From NCBI GenBank assembly GCA_030704615.1, contig CM060734.1, positions 61,272,042 to 61,336,041 on the forward strand: a DNA stretch of 64,000 nucleotides, in the 5' to 3' direction. A program made the translations under genes and the position numbers. Source of the DNA: Takakia lepidozioides. Taxonomy: Eukaryota > Streptophyta > Takakiopsida > Takakiales > Takakiaceae. The notes below the pieces were generated by a model, which searched no databases, was not told the origin of the DNA, and saw nothing but the letters and a program-made list of their open reading frames with translations. This document shows positions 10,301 through 22,190 of the stretch, in pieces. Position 1 is the stretch's first letter; the number at the start of each line of letters is the position of its first letter.

Positions 10301-12640
10301 CTCCGTGTTGCCAAACTGACACTCAACCGGTCATGAACCTGTCTCTAACCCCCTCTCCACAAGGTATCCGGGGAAAGAACTTGATGCGGCTTATGGTTGG
10401 AATACTAGGTTCCTAACATAGCCTGCACCTGCACCTATATCCACCGCAGACACTCCCATGGTTTGCTGGTCATTACCTCCAACCTCACCACAAGATAAAC
10501 AAAGATGGTATGACTGGTCATCAACCCAGCCTCACCATCGACAACATGCTCTAGGGTTGGATCGGCGATCAGGCCCGAGTCAACCACCTATAAAATCAAG
10601 CACCCACACAAAACTAGCATGACGCACAATCAAGCATGTAGGTGTGGAGGGGATCCAAACACAAGAATGAAAACAACAACTCCCCCACACCAAAAACAAC
10701 TCCATAGTGTCGCTTCTGCAAGGACATCCCAGTCCAAACCCGGACTGACTCTTGCCTCCACCTACGGAAAGGTCTCGGCCTACAGAGAAGGTTTCCAGCT
10801 ATGAGGAAAGCAAGCTACAACAATGTCTATCCCCAGCACGCTCTCATCCCAACACCTTTTTTTTTTTTCCTCTCTTCTCTCACTTGCATGTCCATGGGGA
10901 GCATCCTGTAGACACTCCTCAAACCACCCTCCACGAGCTCATGAAACTTGGCCTCCAAGGCCCCATGCAAGCCTCCACAGGGTCCGCCAGTGCCTCCTTA
11001 TGTCCACCAGCCATTCCTCATAATGGAACCTCCTCAGGAAACCAAGCCATCCACTGAAGGTTCAAGAATGGAGCAAATAGAGGTACATATAGGCCCCAAC
11101 AACATTATGTCCAAAGAAATTACCTACAGGCTGGTCTCCCCCATAGTGAAGAATTGGGCTGAAAACCCGAAAAGATTACCTGCAGGGAAATAATCCCCTG
11201 TGTTAAAACGTAATGGGGAGGCAATTCCGAATTTTCTGCCGGATCAGCTAGCTCAAAACCGTTGTTCTTCAGAGCCCAGCCTCCCCATCAAAGTCCCACG
11301 AAACGAGTGAAAAAAGTTTTTTTTTTAATTTTTTTTAATAATAAATTTTTAACTCTAACTGTTCGCGGCCTTCCGTGGTTCCAACCGCCCCTCACGGCCC
11401 GTCCTAGGTGCTCATTGGCCACGGGCTGCCCCGTGATACCCCATGGTACCATGCCCATGAGCCTTCACGGCCCGCCATCCCCACGATCTGGTCACCGTGC
11501 CCACCCGTGGTATCCGCACCACGACTTCCCATGGTCACGGTCAACAGTCACGGTCAACAGTCACGGCCTGGGCTCGTGGTATTTCGTGATACCGCCCCCA
11601 TGGCCCATCACAGCGACAATCACGGCCTCGGTCACTATTCCTTGCATTCCCTGGAACTCCACACGAGTTTCCATGCGTTCTCGGGTGTTCCCACGCGTTC
11701 CTGAGCTCTCCCCGAGCTGGGGTTTGCTCCTGCACCTACTGCCTCTGAGCTATGGCTTCTGCGGAGCCATCAGCCCCGTCGCCCTGCACTCCAGAGCTCT
11801 CATGGCCCACTAGAAGCGCCCCCAACTCAACAAGCAAGCTATATGCTGCCCAACAAGCTCCATTTTCTTCATGAAGCTCACAAAAATAAATCTGAAAATA
11901 CACACTTTTACAAACCTTGCTGTACCTGCAGTTCTACTGCACATTCCCTAGCTGTATGACGCCTAGTTGCTGCCCTTCCAGCCCCACTCTTGCCACTCCA
12001 AGAGCCCTTACAGTGCTAGAGTTTCAGATTGAAACTCCCAACTCAAGCACATGCTTCACAAGTGCACTGATTTGCACACAAGAGGGACCAGCCCCCTCTC
12101 TTCACTCATATCTCTTCATGAGCTTGGAGTTAAAGCTCCCAACAGGCTACAATGCATCCCTTCGCAACTCCACTATTCGGATGCTCCTCATCTACCCGCA
12201 ACAACTGATTTCGGGCAGAAATACTTGGATCTGATCATACCATCTCCAATCTGCAACACGTTAGCTTCCCACGCGCAGCCCACATTCCTGCAGCTCCTTA
12301 CCTCGGCTTGCAGTTGAAGAAGACGGCCACAGTTTGCCCACTCGTGGCCAACATTTCGTCCGCTTCATACTAGAAACCCAAACTTGGTTGCCATAGCGTC
12401 GAGCTATGCAATACTAACCGTCTCTCTATCCATTGCAAACCTGCAACCTGTTCGCCTTCGCACTCTATCCGCTTTGGATAGGCTCATGCATGGATCGATG
12501 AGCCCACCGCGATCTGCCGTGAAGATAACCACGCCAGGTGCCCAAACATGTCTTGGCCCTTGGATTGATACTTGGATCAATCCCAAATATCAATATATAA
12601 AAGCTAGCTATTTCCTAGCTAACTTCACAATAGAAGTAAA
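10301..12640. other. no gene recognised
   Basis: This could hold the 5' LTR and leader of gypsy copy 1, but I find no LTR pair or tRNA-complementary site. Around 11380-11600 are repeated CACGG words and a duplicated GTCAACAGTCACG string. The long open frame at 11262-11813 is low-complexity Pro/His/Ser-rich and matches nothing I know. Confidence 0.4.
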
Positions 12641-12655
12641 ATAACTTGACATGCC

Positions 12656-12765
12656 ATTGGATACATAGAAGATTGCACTTGGGCTTAGATGGGCCTCAAC
12701 ATAGGAGACACACTTGGATACATAGGGGATTGCACTTGGACTTAGATGACATTGGACACTTGGGC
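12656..12765. repeat. two-copy tandem repeat, about 58 bp
   Basis: TTGGATACATAGAAGATTGC followed by ACTTGGGCTTAGATG (from 12656) is repeated from about 12714 with a few changes. A third partial ACTTGG follows. Confidence 0.7.
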
Positions 12766-12781
12766 CAACGGCACATGCTAC

Positions 12782-13160
12782 CCTAATGAGATTTGAACCA
12801 TATCAGAACTTGTATTCTTTAGATCTAAGTTATGCTGCGGCTTTGAATGAGTTCGTGGCTAATAAAAAATTAAATTTTTTCTTGGGTCCGACATTTGACT
12901 TATGTATGGAATGTACTTGTTTGTGTACATGCTTTGAAATTTTACAATTATTTAAAAAGCTAATTTAAAATAAGGTCTAATTAACTGTTGCAAAAGAAAA
13001 TTATAAAAAAATGGTGTTAGGAAAGAAAGGGTTTTACAATATTACCTAAAATTATGGTGAAAAAAAATGTGAATTCTTAAAAATATAGCCCAAGTACAAG
13101 TATACATTTTGTACGTACGTGATATGAAAAAAATACATATAGTGACTTCCCGAGGAGATG
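12782..13160 (+). mobile_element. fragment of the same element family as 61258-62049
   Basis: The short frame at 12786-12872 contains RFEPYQNLYSLDL and AALNEFVANKK. It corresponds to TFDRAQNVYTLNADD and ANALNEFISTK in the insertion at 61.26-62.05 kb. A terminus-like sequence TAGTGACTTCCCGAGG follows at 13139-13154, about 270 bp downstream, resembling the right end of that element (GAGTGACTCCCCCGGA). The interior is similarly AT-rich. No matching left end was found, so this copy looks 5'-truncated. Protein function is unknown. Confidence 0.55.
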
Positions 13161-13616
13161 AGGGTGATGAGGGTGATGACACCCTGGAAAACTAAGACGA
13201 CATAATATCCTTATGGAGGACGTCTTTAGTCATAGCCAGAAAATCGCCACTCATCTCCATCCAACAAGCATTAGCTATCTAAACCCGGAGACTTGAACGA
13301 GCTCAGGCTGTCCAGCGCATCTCCCAGCTCCATGTCTGAGAACGGGGCAGAGAAGGATAACATGTCATCCGAAAAGATGATCGAGGGAAGGAATACTGTG
13401 AAGTATAGACTGCTGGGAACATGCTTGAAGCTGGTCAACTGCACTTTTGTTGAAAAGATTAGAGAAGTAAGATCAGGCTGCGAAGGAGGTCATTAGAATT
13501 GGGCACAACACCATGATTATCAGAAAGAGCAGAAATGGTTGTGGCAGCACTTCTTTGCTTTGCTTCGAAAAAAAAACATCGGGTCATTTTCTCTCCTTTG
13601 GGGGACCAGTTTATAC

Positions 13617-14435
13617 CAGTGTTGGGCGGCTACCCGCCGGGACCCAGGTTAACCGGAACCGGACCGGAACCGGGCCCATTCCTAAGAACCTGATCCGGAA
13701 CCGGAACCTGCCAATGGAGATCGGCGCAGAACCGAACTGGCGGTTCTTACTGGGTGGGAGAACCGGAGAACCCGGGGCACGGGGATAAAAACAGGTTCAG
13801 GTTCTTAAACCCTTGGTGGGGCTTGGCATAACATGGCATAACACTAGAGAGCCGGTGGGCCCAAGGCAAAAATTCTTTAATGCTCTCAAGCTCTTGAGAT
13901 CCTGGGTTCAATGCTTGAAGGCCATGAGATTCTGTTCAATGCTTTAGCGCCATGAGATCTTGGGTTCAATCTCTAGCTCCATGATATCTTGGCTAAGTTC
14001 ATTAATAAAATGTTTGAAGATGCCAATACTTGCCGGGTAGCTTAATAGTACTTTCAACCCATAAAATTTTACCCATTTTCTTCTACCAGTTTATTTAGAG
14101 TATTTTTGTTTTTTTTTTGTGTTAGTGAAAACTAACAAAATTGTTGGATTTTAGTTCAAATATGTGAATACACTGCTATTTTATCTACCGGACTGATAAA
14201 ATATTTTAAATCTAATTAAATTAAAAAATAAATAAAATAGAACCGGAACCGATTGTTTTTATCATCAAACTAACCGGTAACCGGAACCGCCCCCATGTTT
14301 AAAAGTTGGATCCGGAACCGGACCGGAACCGGCTCAATAAGAAAAAACCGGAACCGGATTCGGAACCGTCTCTTGAAATAATTGTGGAACCAGAACCGAA
14401 GGTTCCTTCACAAATGCAAGAACCGCCCAACACTG
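13617..14435. mobile_element. hAT-like non-autonomous element (MITE) B
   Basis: Termini CAGTGTTGGGCGG and CCGCCCAACACTG form a perfect 13-bp inverted repeat. They are flanked by an exact 8-bp duplication GTTTATAC (13609-13616 and 14436-14443). The 819-bp interior lacks a transposase. Both ends are packed with CCGGAACC-type words, more than a dozen CCGG in all, probably subterminal transposase-binding repeats. The first nine terminal bases match element A, so both belong to related families. Confidence 0.92.
13885..13998. repeat. short degenerate tandem repeat inside hAT-like element B
   Basis: Three to four units of about 30-37 bp share CATGAGATCYTGGGTTCAAT. The repeated GGGTTCAA resembles a pol III B box but has no partner A box. 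Confidence 0.55.
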
Positions 14436-14711
14436 GTTTATACCCGCTTTTTTGCGCAAATTATCCTCTTTGGCCCGCAGAAAGGGTCACAGTCCAAATC
14501 TGTGAATAATCGGGCAAGATCAGCCAAATTACGTTTGGCCAAGGCATATGAGGACATCAGCGGGTTATTGAGTCAAACTACACTGCGCAAGGCATTTGAG
14601 CAAGGTTTTTTCAGGTCTGTTCTTGTCCCTAGTATAGAACGCTGCTAATCTCTGGGCTACTTTCCTTGTGCTTTCAAACTTTCGGATGAACCTCCAAGTC
14701 GGAGAAACAAA

Positions 14712-15035
14712 CTAATTGCCCGAAGTTGCCCAAGTGTCCTTGATCTGTTGCAGGAAGGCTGGGATGTTAAGAAGGGCCGGATTGAGCCTGAAAACACCCT
14801 TTCTTTTAGCCTGAGCTCCAGGGAGGGAGAAGGAAATCAAAACATTGGCATTATCAAATTTTGGAAGCACAAGGCCTTTAGTCCCAAGCTTACCCCATAC
14901 TAGAGGTGTAGGGGAACAGTAAAAGCAGTCCAGACGCGCCCATTTTGCTGTCCATTTCGCATTCATAACCTGTTTTCGCCATAGGAGGAGATAATCTATT
15001 TTAACAGTGTAGGCATAGAATACTGCCACCACCAC
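14712..15035 (-). pseudogene. LINE (non-LTR retrotransposon) endonuclease fragment
   Basis: The minus-strand frame contains KIDYLLLWRKQVMNAKW, like the SRIDYxL block of APE-type LINE endonucleases. It then has VLISFSLPG, like the terminal SDHxPVxFxL block, and GVFRLNPALLNIPAFLQQI, the linker that follows. The usual SDH is degraded to NAN. The sequence between here and hAT-like element B may be its eroded continuation. No reverse transcriptase was recognised. Confidence 0.55.
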
Positions 15036-15199
15036 CAGTCAGTAGCCCAATTGGATAGAGCACTGCCACCTAGTTGATTCTCGACTCCTACTACTTTGTC
15101 AAATGTAGCATCATCTTCTTCCCCTTCTTTAGGGCAGATTGTGCACCTCATGGTGAGGTTCGTACAAAAGAGGTTAGTTTTCCCTCTCACTATAATTAA

Positions 15200-16080
15200 C
15201 CCTAAAGTGCCAATGGTCCCTATTGACTATTTTCCCAGGTCCAAACCATGAGCTGGAAAATCACATTAACATGTAGAAAAAGAATAGTTTCAAAAAAGTT
15301 ATCGCCCTTTCTAGAAATAATTAAAAAAAAAAGTTATATCACAGTACGCTCTACCGGCAATCGACCTCCTGCACGCACCTGATAATTTGCAAGATAATAC
15401 AGTAAAATCTAGCAAAACTCAGCTGTTGAATGTGGGGCCCAGTTTTTAGCCCCCTTGGAATAAAAAATAATTTGCAAGGATTTTTTTTCAGTTTTTCCTG
15501 ACGGGTCGAGAGTGGAATGTGCTAATTTTGTAACTACTTCATCCAAGTAACTCTTTGTATATTTGGCCAAACGATGCAGTGTTGCCACTTGGTCAAAGAT
15601 AGGGGCGTCAATTTTATTTTTTCTCTTGTTTTCATGGTTTCAAGCTATCTTGTCAATTCAGCTCTGTTTTGTAGGACTAAAGCAAGGTGTTTCCTGATGA
15701 CAAAAAAAAATGAGAAAGCAAAGTTCATTCAACACAACCCATATCCCCAAATCCATACACTCCTCCGACAACTAACCCAAACCCCATCTCCTACCTTTGC
15801 CCTCCACACCACCTCTCATCATTATATAGCTCTCTCAACTTACTACAGGCCACGCCTATGACTGCCACTAAAGCTTGCAAATATACATCCCCTCTTTATT
15901 CCCACTTCTCCCCACTCATTGAACGACATCACCAACCAATTTTCCTCACCGCTACTCTCTCTAGCTGAGTCACACCCATCCCTAGCCTTAACCCCAACCT
16001 CTCCACCTCGGCCACCACACACCCCTCACCACCCCCACCAATCGCCAATATTGGGCCGAACTCCCCACACCCCCCACATA
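15200..16080. other. no gene recognised
   Basis: AT-rich sequence to about 15700, then CA/CCA-rich sequence to 16080 that may be the leader of the LINE fragment that follows. Nothing codes convincingly. Confidence 0.4.
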
Positions 16081-16084
16081 ACAC

Positions 16085-16393
16085 ATGACCTTCCACATCA
16101 CAACATGGAATGTCAGCTCACTAGCAACAAGTTTAGAATGCATGCCTCCAAACACATTCTCCCCAAACACCAACACCCTCATATACACCCTCCTCCAAGA
16201 AACCATGCAACATGATCAACAAACTTTTTCCATCTTTAGAGTAGCCCAGTTTCACCAACATCACATTATACAAGGCAATCTACTACTTACACCCCAACAT
16301 GTGGGGGTCTCACACTCGCCCCTTCAAACTTTCCATTCAAAATCCACCACCCAAAACCTTGTCATCCCCTCACACCCCAATACCCATCTATAA
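16085..16393 (+). pseudogene. LINE endonuclease N-terminal fragment
   Basis: The frame starts MTFHITTWNVSSLATSLE and continues to NTLIYTLLQETM. This is the entry to an APE-type endonuclease (TWNVxxL, then LLQET with the metal-binding Glu). It then runs into low-complexity sequence with no later motif. It ends a few bases before the TTAA-flanked element. Orientation is opposite to the LINE fragment at 14.7 kb. Confidence 0.5.
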
Positions 16394-16400
16394 CCATTAA

Positions 16401-17210
16401 CCCTTAAGTTCCCAAGTTTTTTTTTGACTTTTTACCAATTTTGGGTACCCAGCTGTGGTAAGTTGCCCCTAGAAACCTACCAAAAATCATCCAAAGATTC
16501 CAGCCTTATAGTAGTGGACGCATGACATTTATGCATGACATACCAAAAAATGAGCCAAGTCCACCGTGGAAATTATAGCGTTGGCCCAGACCTCAAATAT
16601 CAGGTCCCAAAGAAAAAGTGAGAAAGAAATAGGTTTGACCAAATCAAAACCTAGCTTTATCCAATTTTGCTTGCCCCAAGACCCACCATTTCCAAATCAA
16701 TAGTGGAGTGGCTATGACCCCACTAAATTGCAGGTCCAACTGATTTTTTCACCTATGCTTGCTTTGCATGCAATTACATGGGGGTTGAAATCTCAAAATT
16801 GACAAGAGAAAATGTGCCTCCAAATGAAGTACTTTTTTTTCTACAAATTTTTTGAAAGCCAATGGTGGATGTGTGTATGTAATGCTCACACACCAGATGG
16901 TGAAGTGCTTTTTCCAAAATTGCTAATTTTCTGCCAAAAATGGCCTTTGGAGTGCAATCTGTTTTGGGCTTGTTTTACTACCACGTCAGCGGTCAACAAG
17001 CCCTTTTCAGGCCCAAAACGTAAAAATGAGATCTAAGATATTTTTTGTAGGTCGCAGCTTTTGTTTTTTCTTAGTTTTGTTTTTTCATCATACGACAAAT
17101 CCCTTGTCATTAAAGCTTCAGGAGTGGGCCCCATCAAATTAGATCTGCAAAAATTAGGTCGAACCTCAAATTCAAAGTGACCCGATTCAGGTCGCTTGAG
17201 AACTTAAGGG
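16401..17210. mobile_element. piggyBac-like non-autonomous element with TTAA target duplication
   Basis: Left end CCCTTAAGTTCCCAAG and right end CTTGAGAACTTAAGGG are inverted repeats matching at 15 of 16 positions. Each is bordered outside by TTAA (16397-16400 and 17211-17214). TTAA duplication plus termini starting CCC is the hallmark of piggyBac transposons. The 810-bp interior has no transposase frame. A Harbinger-type element with a TTA duplication is the main alternative. I see no other copy in the window. Confidence 0.75.
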
Positions 17211-17620
17211 TTAATTCAACCATGTCCCGCAGCGGTTCCAGATGTTTCCATTTGAAGGAAAGAGAAAAAAGAAAAAAAACCCACAAATTACTGTTCAAAC
17301 AAATCGGGCCCTTCGGTACATAGTGAGAGGAAAACTGACCCATCTTCTGGCGAAATTTCGCACTTTTTCGACCTCAAAAAAACCAATCGAATATTCTGCC
17401 TATTATCTCATGGATGAAATTGCCAAATTTCTCCAAAAAAAATATAAATATTGGATGAATTCGCCTAATATGGATGATATACATGGATGAAAGTACAGAG
17501 GAGGATGATTCTGTCCAAATTTCAGTGGATGAACAGAAAATATGGCTATTTCCTGCAAAACTCAGTAGCCACTCCTGTTATTTCCCAAACTTGAAAAAAA
17601 AAAACCCTCATTCCCCACAG

Positions 17621-17678
17621 GGGTGGGGGAGAAGATAATACCACACAACTGGTAGCAGGATTTGAACCCAGTATCACC
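17621..17678. repeat. dispersed short repeat (copy near 28.14 kb)
   Basis: GGGGGAGAAGATAATACCAC, then TGGTAGCAGGATTTGAACCC, is matched at 28141-28196 with substitutions. The complement GGGTTCAAATCCTGCTACC looks like a tRNA B-box/T-arm, so a SINE origin is possible. Confidence 0.45.
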
Positions 17679-17879
17679 CGGCGGCACTCGCGAGAGCTAC
17701 TTCCCTGTGTGAAATCCTCCACCTCCGGTTTAAGTAAAGCGCTCAGCGGCGGGACCCGATGCTAGGTAGGGTGCACCGTCAGAGTAAGGGGTGACCCGGA
17801 GAGAGGCGATGTATGTGTGGGCTGGTAGCGAGGGTTGGCGGCGGCCCGCAGTGCAGCTGCCAGATTAGAATAGTTAGAG

Positions 17880-17915
17880 AGACAGACAGAGCGAGCGAGA
17901 GAGAGAGAGAAGAGA
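17880..17915. repeat. GA-rich microsatellite
   Basis: Imperfect (GA)n and GAGC repeats occur about 300 bp upstream of the importin start codon, probably in its promoter or 5' leader. Confidence 0.7.
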
Positions 17916-18217
17916 GGATTAGGTCATTGGTGTGTGGTGGACGGAGGATAATTTGAGGGAGGAGGGAAGAGTGAAGGGGCAGATTCGATAGAGAGGGGTT
18001 TTGTGGTTGGACATGCCCTAACTTGCTGCTGCATTTGCCTTGAGCATCCACTCTACGTGGAGTGTGTGTGGCGGGGGGTTTTGACAAGTGTAGATCAGTG
18101 CTGGAGTGGTTTGTGTGGTGCAAGCGGGGAAAGGTGAAAAGAAGAGAGAGTCAGAGGGAGGGGTTTTGTATTGCTTGCTGAGCATCTGTGGATTTGGCAG
18201 AGGGGGTGCGGTGGAGG

Positions 18218-21200
18218 ATGGCGCTGGAGGTGACTCAGATTCTGTTGAATGCGCAGTCGGCCGATGGCGCGTTACGGAAGGTGGCAGAGGATAATCTGAA
18301 GCAATTTCAAGAGCAGAACTTGGCTGCTTTTCTCATCACTCTTTCCCATGAGTTATCCAACAATGAAAAGCCCCCGGAGAGTCGGAAGCTTGCTGGCTTG
18401 ATTCTTAAAAACTCGTTGGATGCTAAAGAGAGTGTGAGGAAACAAGAGCTTGCCAGTAGATGGGTGTCGCTGGACCCTGGCGTCAAATCCCAGATCAAGA
18501 CTGCCCTTTCTCAAACCCTATCGTCTCTTGTTCCTGATGCACGTCATACATCAGCGCAAGTGATTGCAAAGATTGCCGCCATCGAACTCCCGCAAGGCGA
18601 ATGGCCGGAGCTTGTCGGATCGTTGCTGGCAAACATGGGCGGCCCGCAGTTGGAGCAACCTTCGCATCTGAAGCAAGCAACCCTAGAAACGCTAGGGTAT
18701 GTGTGCGAGGAGGTTTCGGCTGAGATTCTGGCACAGGAACAAGTCAATTCCATTCTCACGGCCGTGGTTCAGGGCATGAATGCATCTGAAACCAGCAATG
18801 ATGTGCGCCTGGCGGCAACTCAGGCTCTCTACAATGCATTGGATTTTGCGCAAACTAACTTCGAAAATGATATGGAAAGAGACTATATCATGAGAGTGGT
18901 TTGTGAGGCCACACTTTCCCCTGATAGCCGGGTCAGGCAGGCCGCCTTCGAGTGTCTCGTGTCCATTGGTTCAACCTACTATGAGAAGCTTTCACCCTAC
19001 ATGCAAGATATCTTTGCCATCACCTCTAAGGCTGTGAAAGAGGACGAGGAACCAGTAGCCCTGCAGGCGATTGAGTTCTGGAGTTCCATCTGCGACGAGG
19101 AAATTGAAATTCAGGAGGAGTATACTGGCGACTTCTCTGGTGACTCCGAAGTACCCTATTTCCAGTTCATCAAGCAGGCACTGCCGGCATTGGTACCCCT
19201 GCTGCTAGAAACTTTGACGAAGCAGGAGGAGGATCAAGATCAGGAGGATGGTGCTTGGAATCTGGCAATGGCAGGAGGCACTTGCTTGGGCCTGGTGGCC
19301 AGGGCAGTGGGCGATGATGTTGTCCCTCTAGTAATGCCCTTTGTGCAGGAAAATGTGTCAAAGCCTGATTGGCGGTGCCGGGAGGCAGCCACATATGCTT
19401 TTGGTTCAATACTTGAGGGGCCTTCGTTGGGAAAGCTTACACCATTGGTCAACGTGGCCCTCAACTTCATGCTGAGCGCCATGAAAGATGAAAATAATCA
19501 TGTGAAAGATACCACTGCATGGACGTTGGGAAGGATTTTCGAGTTCTTGCACGGGCCATCTGTTGAACCCCCTGTTATCACCCAGGCAAATCTGCCTCTC
19601 ATTCTTACAGTTCTTTTGGAGAGTATCAAGGACGTGCCAAATGTGGCGGAGAAGGTGTGTGGTGCCATTTATTTCTTGGCCCAGGGCTACGAGGAAACTG
19701 GAGGAACTTCCTCCCCTCTCTCCCCATTTTTCCAGAGTGTTGTGCAGGCTCTCTTGGCAACAACAGACAGAGAAGACGCAGGAGATTCGAGACTGCGCAC
19801 ATCTGCCTATGAAACCCTGAACGAGGCAGTGAGAATCTCTACAGAGGACACCGCCCCCATTGTCATGCAGCTGGTGCCTGTCATCATGCAAAAGCTGAAT
19901 CAAACTCTCGAGATGACAGTACTCTCCTCAGACGACCGAGAGAAACAAAGTGAACTACAGGCCCTTTTGTGTGGTGTCCTGCAGGCGAGTTGCTCAAGTC
20001 CTTTACATTCATGGCTATTTTGTCCAGATTCAAATCAGTTGCCTTGTATGTCTAAGGGATTGCAGGTAATTTTTTCAGGGCTGTTTTTCAAATGTTCCAG
20101 ACACCAGCTGAATAAGGGTCACTCTTTGGGGGGACACTGACTCTTTTTGTTGGCATTCTGAGAGTCATGTCTGGGAGGGTGCAGGTTATCATTCAAAAGT
20201 TGGGAGCATCAGAGGCGACCAAGTACGGGATTGTGCAGTATGCAGACCAGATGATGGGTCTATTTCTCCGGGTGTTTGCCTGCCGAAGCGCCACAGTTCA
20301 TGAAGAAGCTATGCTTGCAATTGGGGCATTGGCATATGCAACAGGTGTTGAGTTTGGCAAGTACATGCAGGAGTTTTATCGGTATTTGGATATGGGGCTA
20401 CAGAACTTTGAAGAATATCAGGTACACCGAAAGTTTCCAATGTCGTTGCATGAATCACCACTATCCTCATGGTGTTTAGGAAGTGATGAGAACATCACTT
20501 TTAGTGTAGCGTTTGAGCCTCCTGCCAATTTTCTGCCTTATCAGTTGCTATAATACTGCATGAGCAACGATTTCGACGTTGGGCTTCTCATCTACCGCTA
20601 TCAAATTTGTGATCTCTTAAGTTCTCAAAAGACTCATCTTCATTTGATTGACATTGTGATGTGTTACTTTCCTGGAGCTCCAGTTACAGCTGGTGGTACA
20701 TGTAGAAATTAGTCTCACAACTTTGGGGAATGCAGGTGTGTGCTGTGACAGTAGGTGTGGTGGGTGATATCTGCCGTGCACTGGATGAGAAAGTGCTTCC
20801 CTACTGCGATGGCATCATGACACAGCTGCTGAAAGACCTCTCCAGCAACCAGTTGCATCGCTCAGTGAAGCCCCCCATTTTCTCTTGCTTTGGGGACATT
20901 GCTCTTGCTATTGGGGAGCATTTTGAGAAGTACTTGGTCTATGCAATGCCGATGCTTCAGGCGGCTGCGGAAATTTCAGCTCAACCATCAATTCGTGATG
21001 ATGAGATGATTGATTACAATAACCAGCTTCGAAGCGGAATTTTTGAGGCGTATTCAGGTATCTTCCAGGGTTTCAAGACCAACAAGGCTGACCTGATGGC
21101 ACCCTATGCAGGCTACATCTTACAGTTCATTGAGAATGTCTACCAGGACAAGGACAGGTGCGTAATCATTGAATGCCTATGGGCCTCCCTTTCGTTACTG

Positions 21201-22190
21201 TAGAGCTGTTGCTGCCTGTGATTTGCTTCCTGGACATTATACCAAACCCTATTGGAGGAGGTTTGGCTCTCAGTCAGTCCATGGAGTTTGTTGTCTGCGT
21301 GTGGGATACTATCTTTTGAAATTGCTTCCTGTAGCTTTTTGGCTTGTTCAGTTTGGACAAGGAATTTCTGAGATTGAGAATGAAAGAGAAAAGAGGAATG
21401 GCTATCGCTGGCTCTGTAAGTATCGGCAGTAGTGAGGCTTTTTGGAGAGAGGGATCTACATCTGGCTGTTGAGTTAATCTTTCCAAAAGCCTCTGCCCAG
21501 ACCATGGTCCTCTACTGGGTGACGTAGTTTTTCTTAACAGCACTGCTCGCTTAATCATCATAATAATGAAATGGTGGTACAATCCAGTAGTCAATGAATG
21601 GAAAGATGCACCTTGTTGAAGCAAGCAGCATTGGAAGCTTCGTGGGATTAGGGTGTGGCCATTGTCTCTTGAATCCAGGTAACAAGGGTATGGTGGAGAG
21701 GTTTTAAGGGGTGGGTGCACTGTTGGACTGGTTCCACTCATTGAATGTCAATTGGCTGGGCATTTTTGTTCTAGGTGTAAGCTTCCAAATCTTGTTAGGA
21801 TGTTTATTTGGTCACCGCTCCTGCACTGGATGCAGTTGAGCTTGGGATCTGTGTAAAGATTCATCGATGGCTCTTTAGCATCAAAACAAGATAAGGGCAG
21901 TAATGATCATAACCGCAAACTTAGCTACACCGGATTCTTGATCCCTATGTTGTTGCTACCATAACAGTGTTGTGGTGTGGGGCAGCAGAGATGATGTTGT
22001 AACAAAGGCTGCAATTGGTGTTATGGGTGACCTGGCTGATACCTTGGGGACCAATGCTGGGGCTTTGTTCAAGCGTACTGTCTTCTACAAGGACTTTCTG
22101 GATGAGTGCACTTCTTCAGACGACCAGCAGTTGAAAGAGACGGCTGAATGGGCACAGGCAACCATCACTCGTATCACTAATTCAGGCTGA
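18218..22190 (+). CDS. KPNB1: importin subunit beta-1 (nuclear import receptor)
   Basis: Importin-beta binds importin-alpha or cargo, carries it through the nuclear pore and is released by RanGTP. Exons: 18218-19984, 20185-20421, 20736-21157, 21989-22190, giving 875 residues against about 870 in known plant KPNB1. The start is MALEVTQILLNAQSADG. The upstream in-frame ATG at 18188 adds ten residues not seen in the family. HEAT-repeat sequence runs throughout: the importin-beta N-terminal domain at about 20-100, the acidic loop DQDQEDGAWNLAMAGG near residue 350, and CFGDIALAIG and IFEAYSGIFQGF in exon 3. Introns 2 and 3 are GT-AG. Intron 1 (19985-20184) uses a GC donor, CAG/GCGAGT. All exon phases join without a stop. 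The gene appears intact. Confidence 0.96.

Noticed and set aside
11262-11813. 183-codon open frame
   Set aside because: Low-complexity His/Pro/Ser sequence in a CACGG-rich stretch, with no known motif.
17640-17680. Possible tRNA gene (GGGTTCAAATCC on the minus strand)
   Set aside because: No acceptor stem or cloverleaf can be formed; treated as a SINE-like repeat.
19985-20140. Continuation of the importin frame past 19984
   Set aside because: Family comparison ends the exon at CGVLQ; the extra residues are intron.
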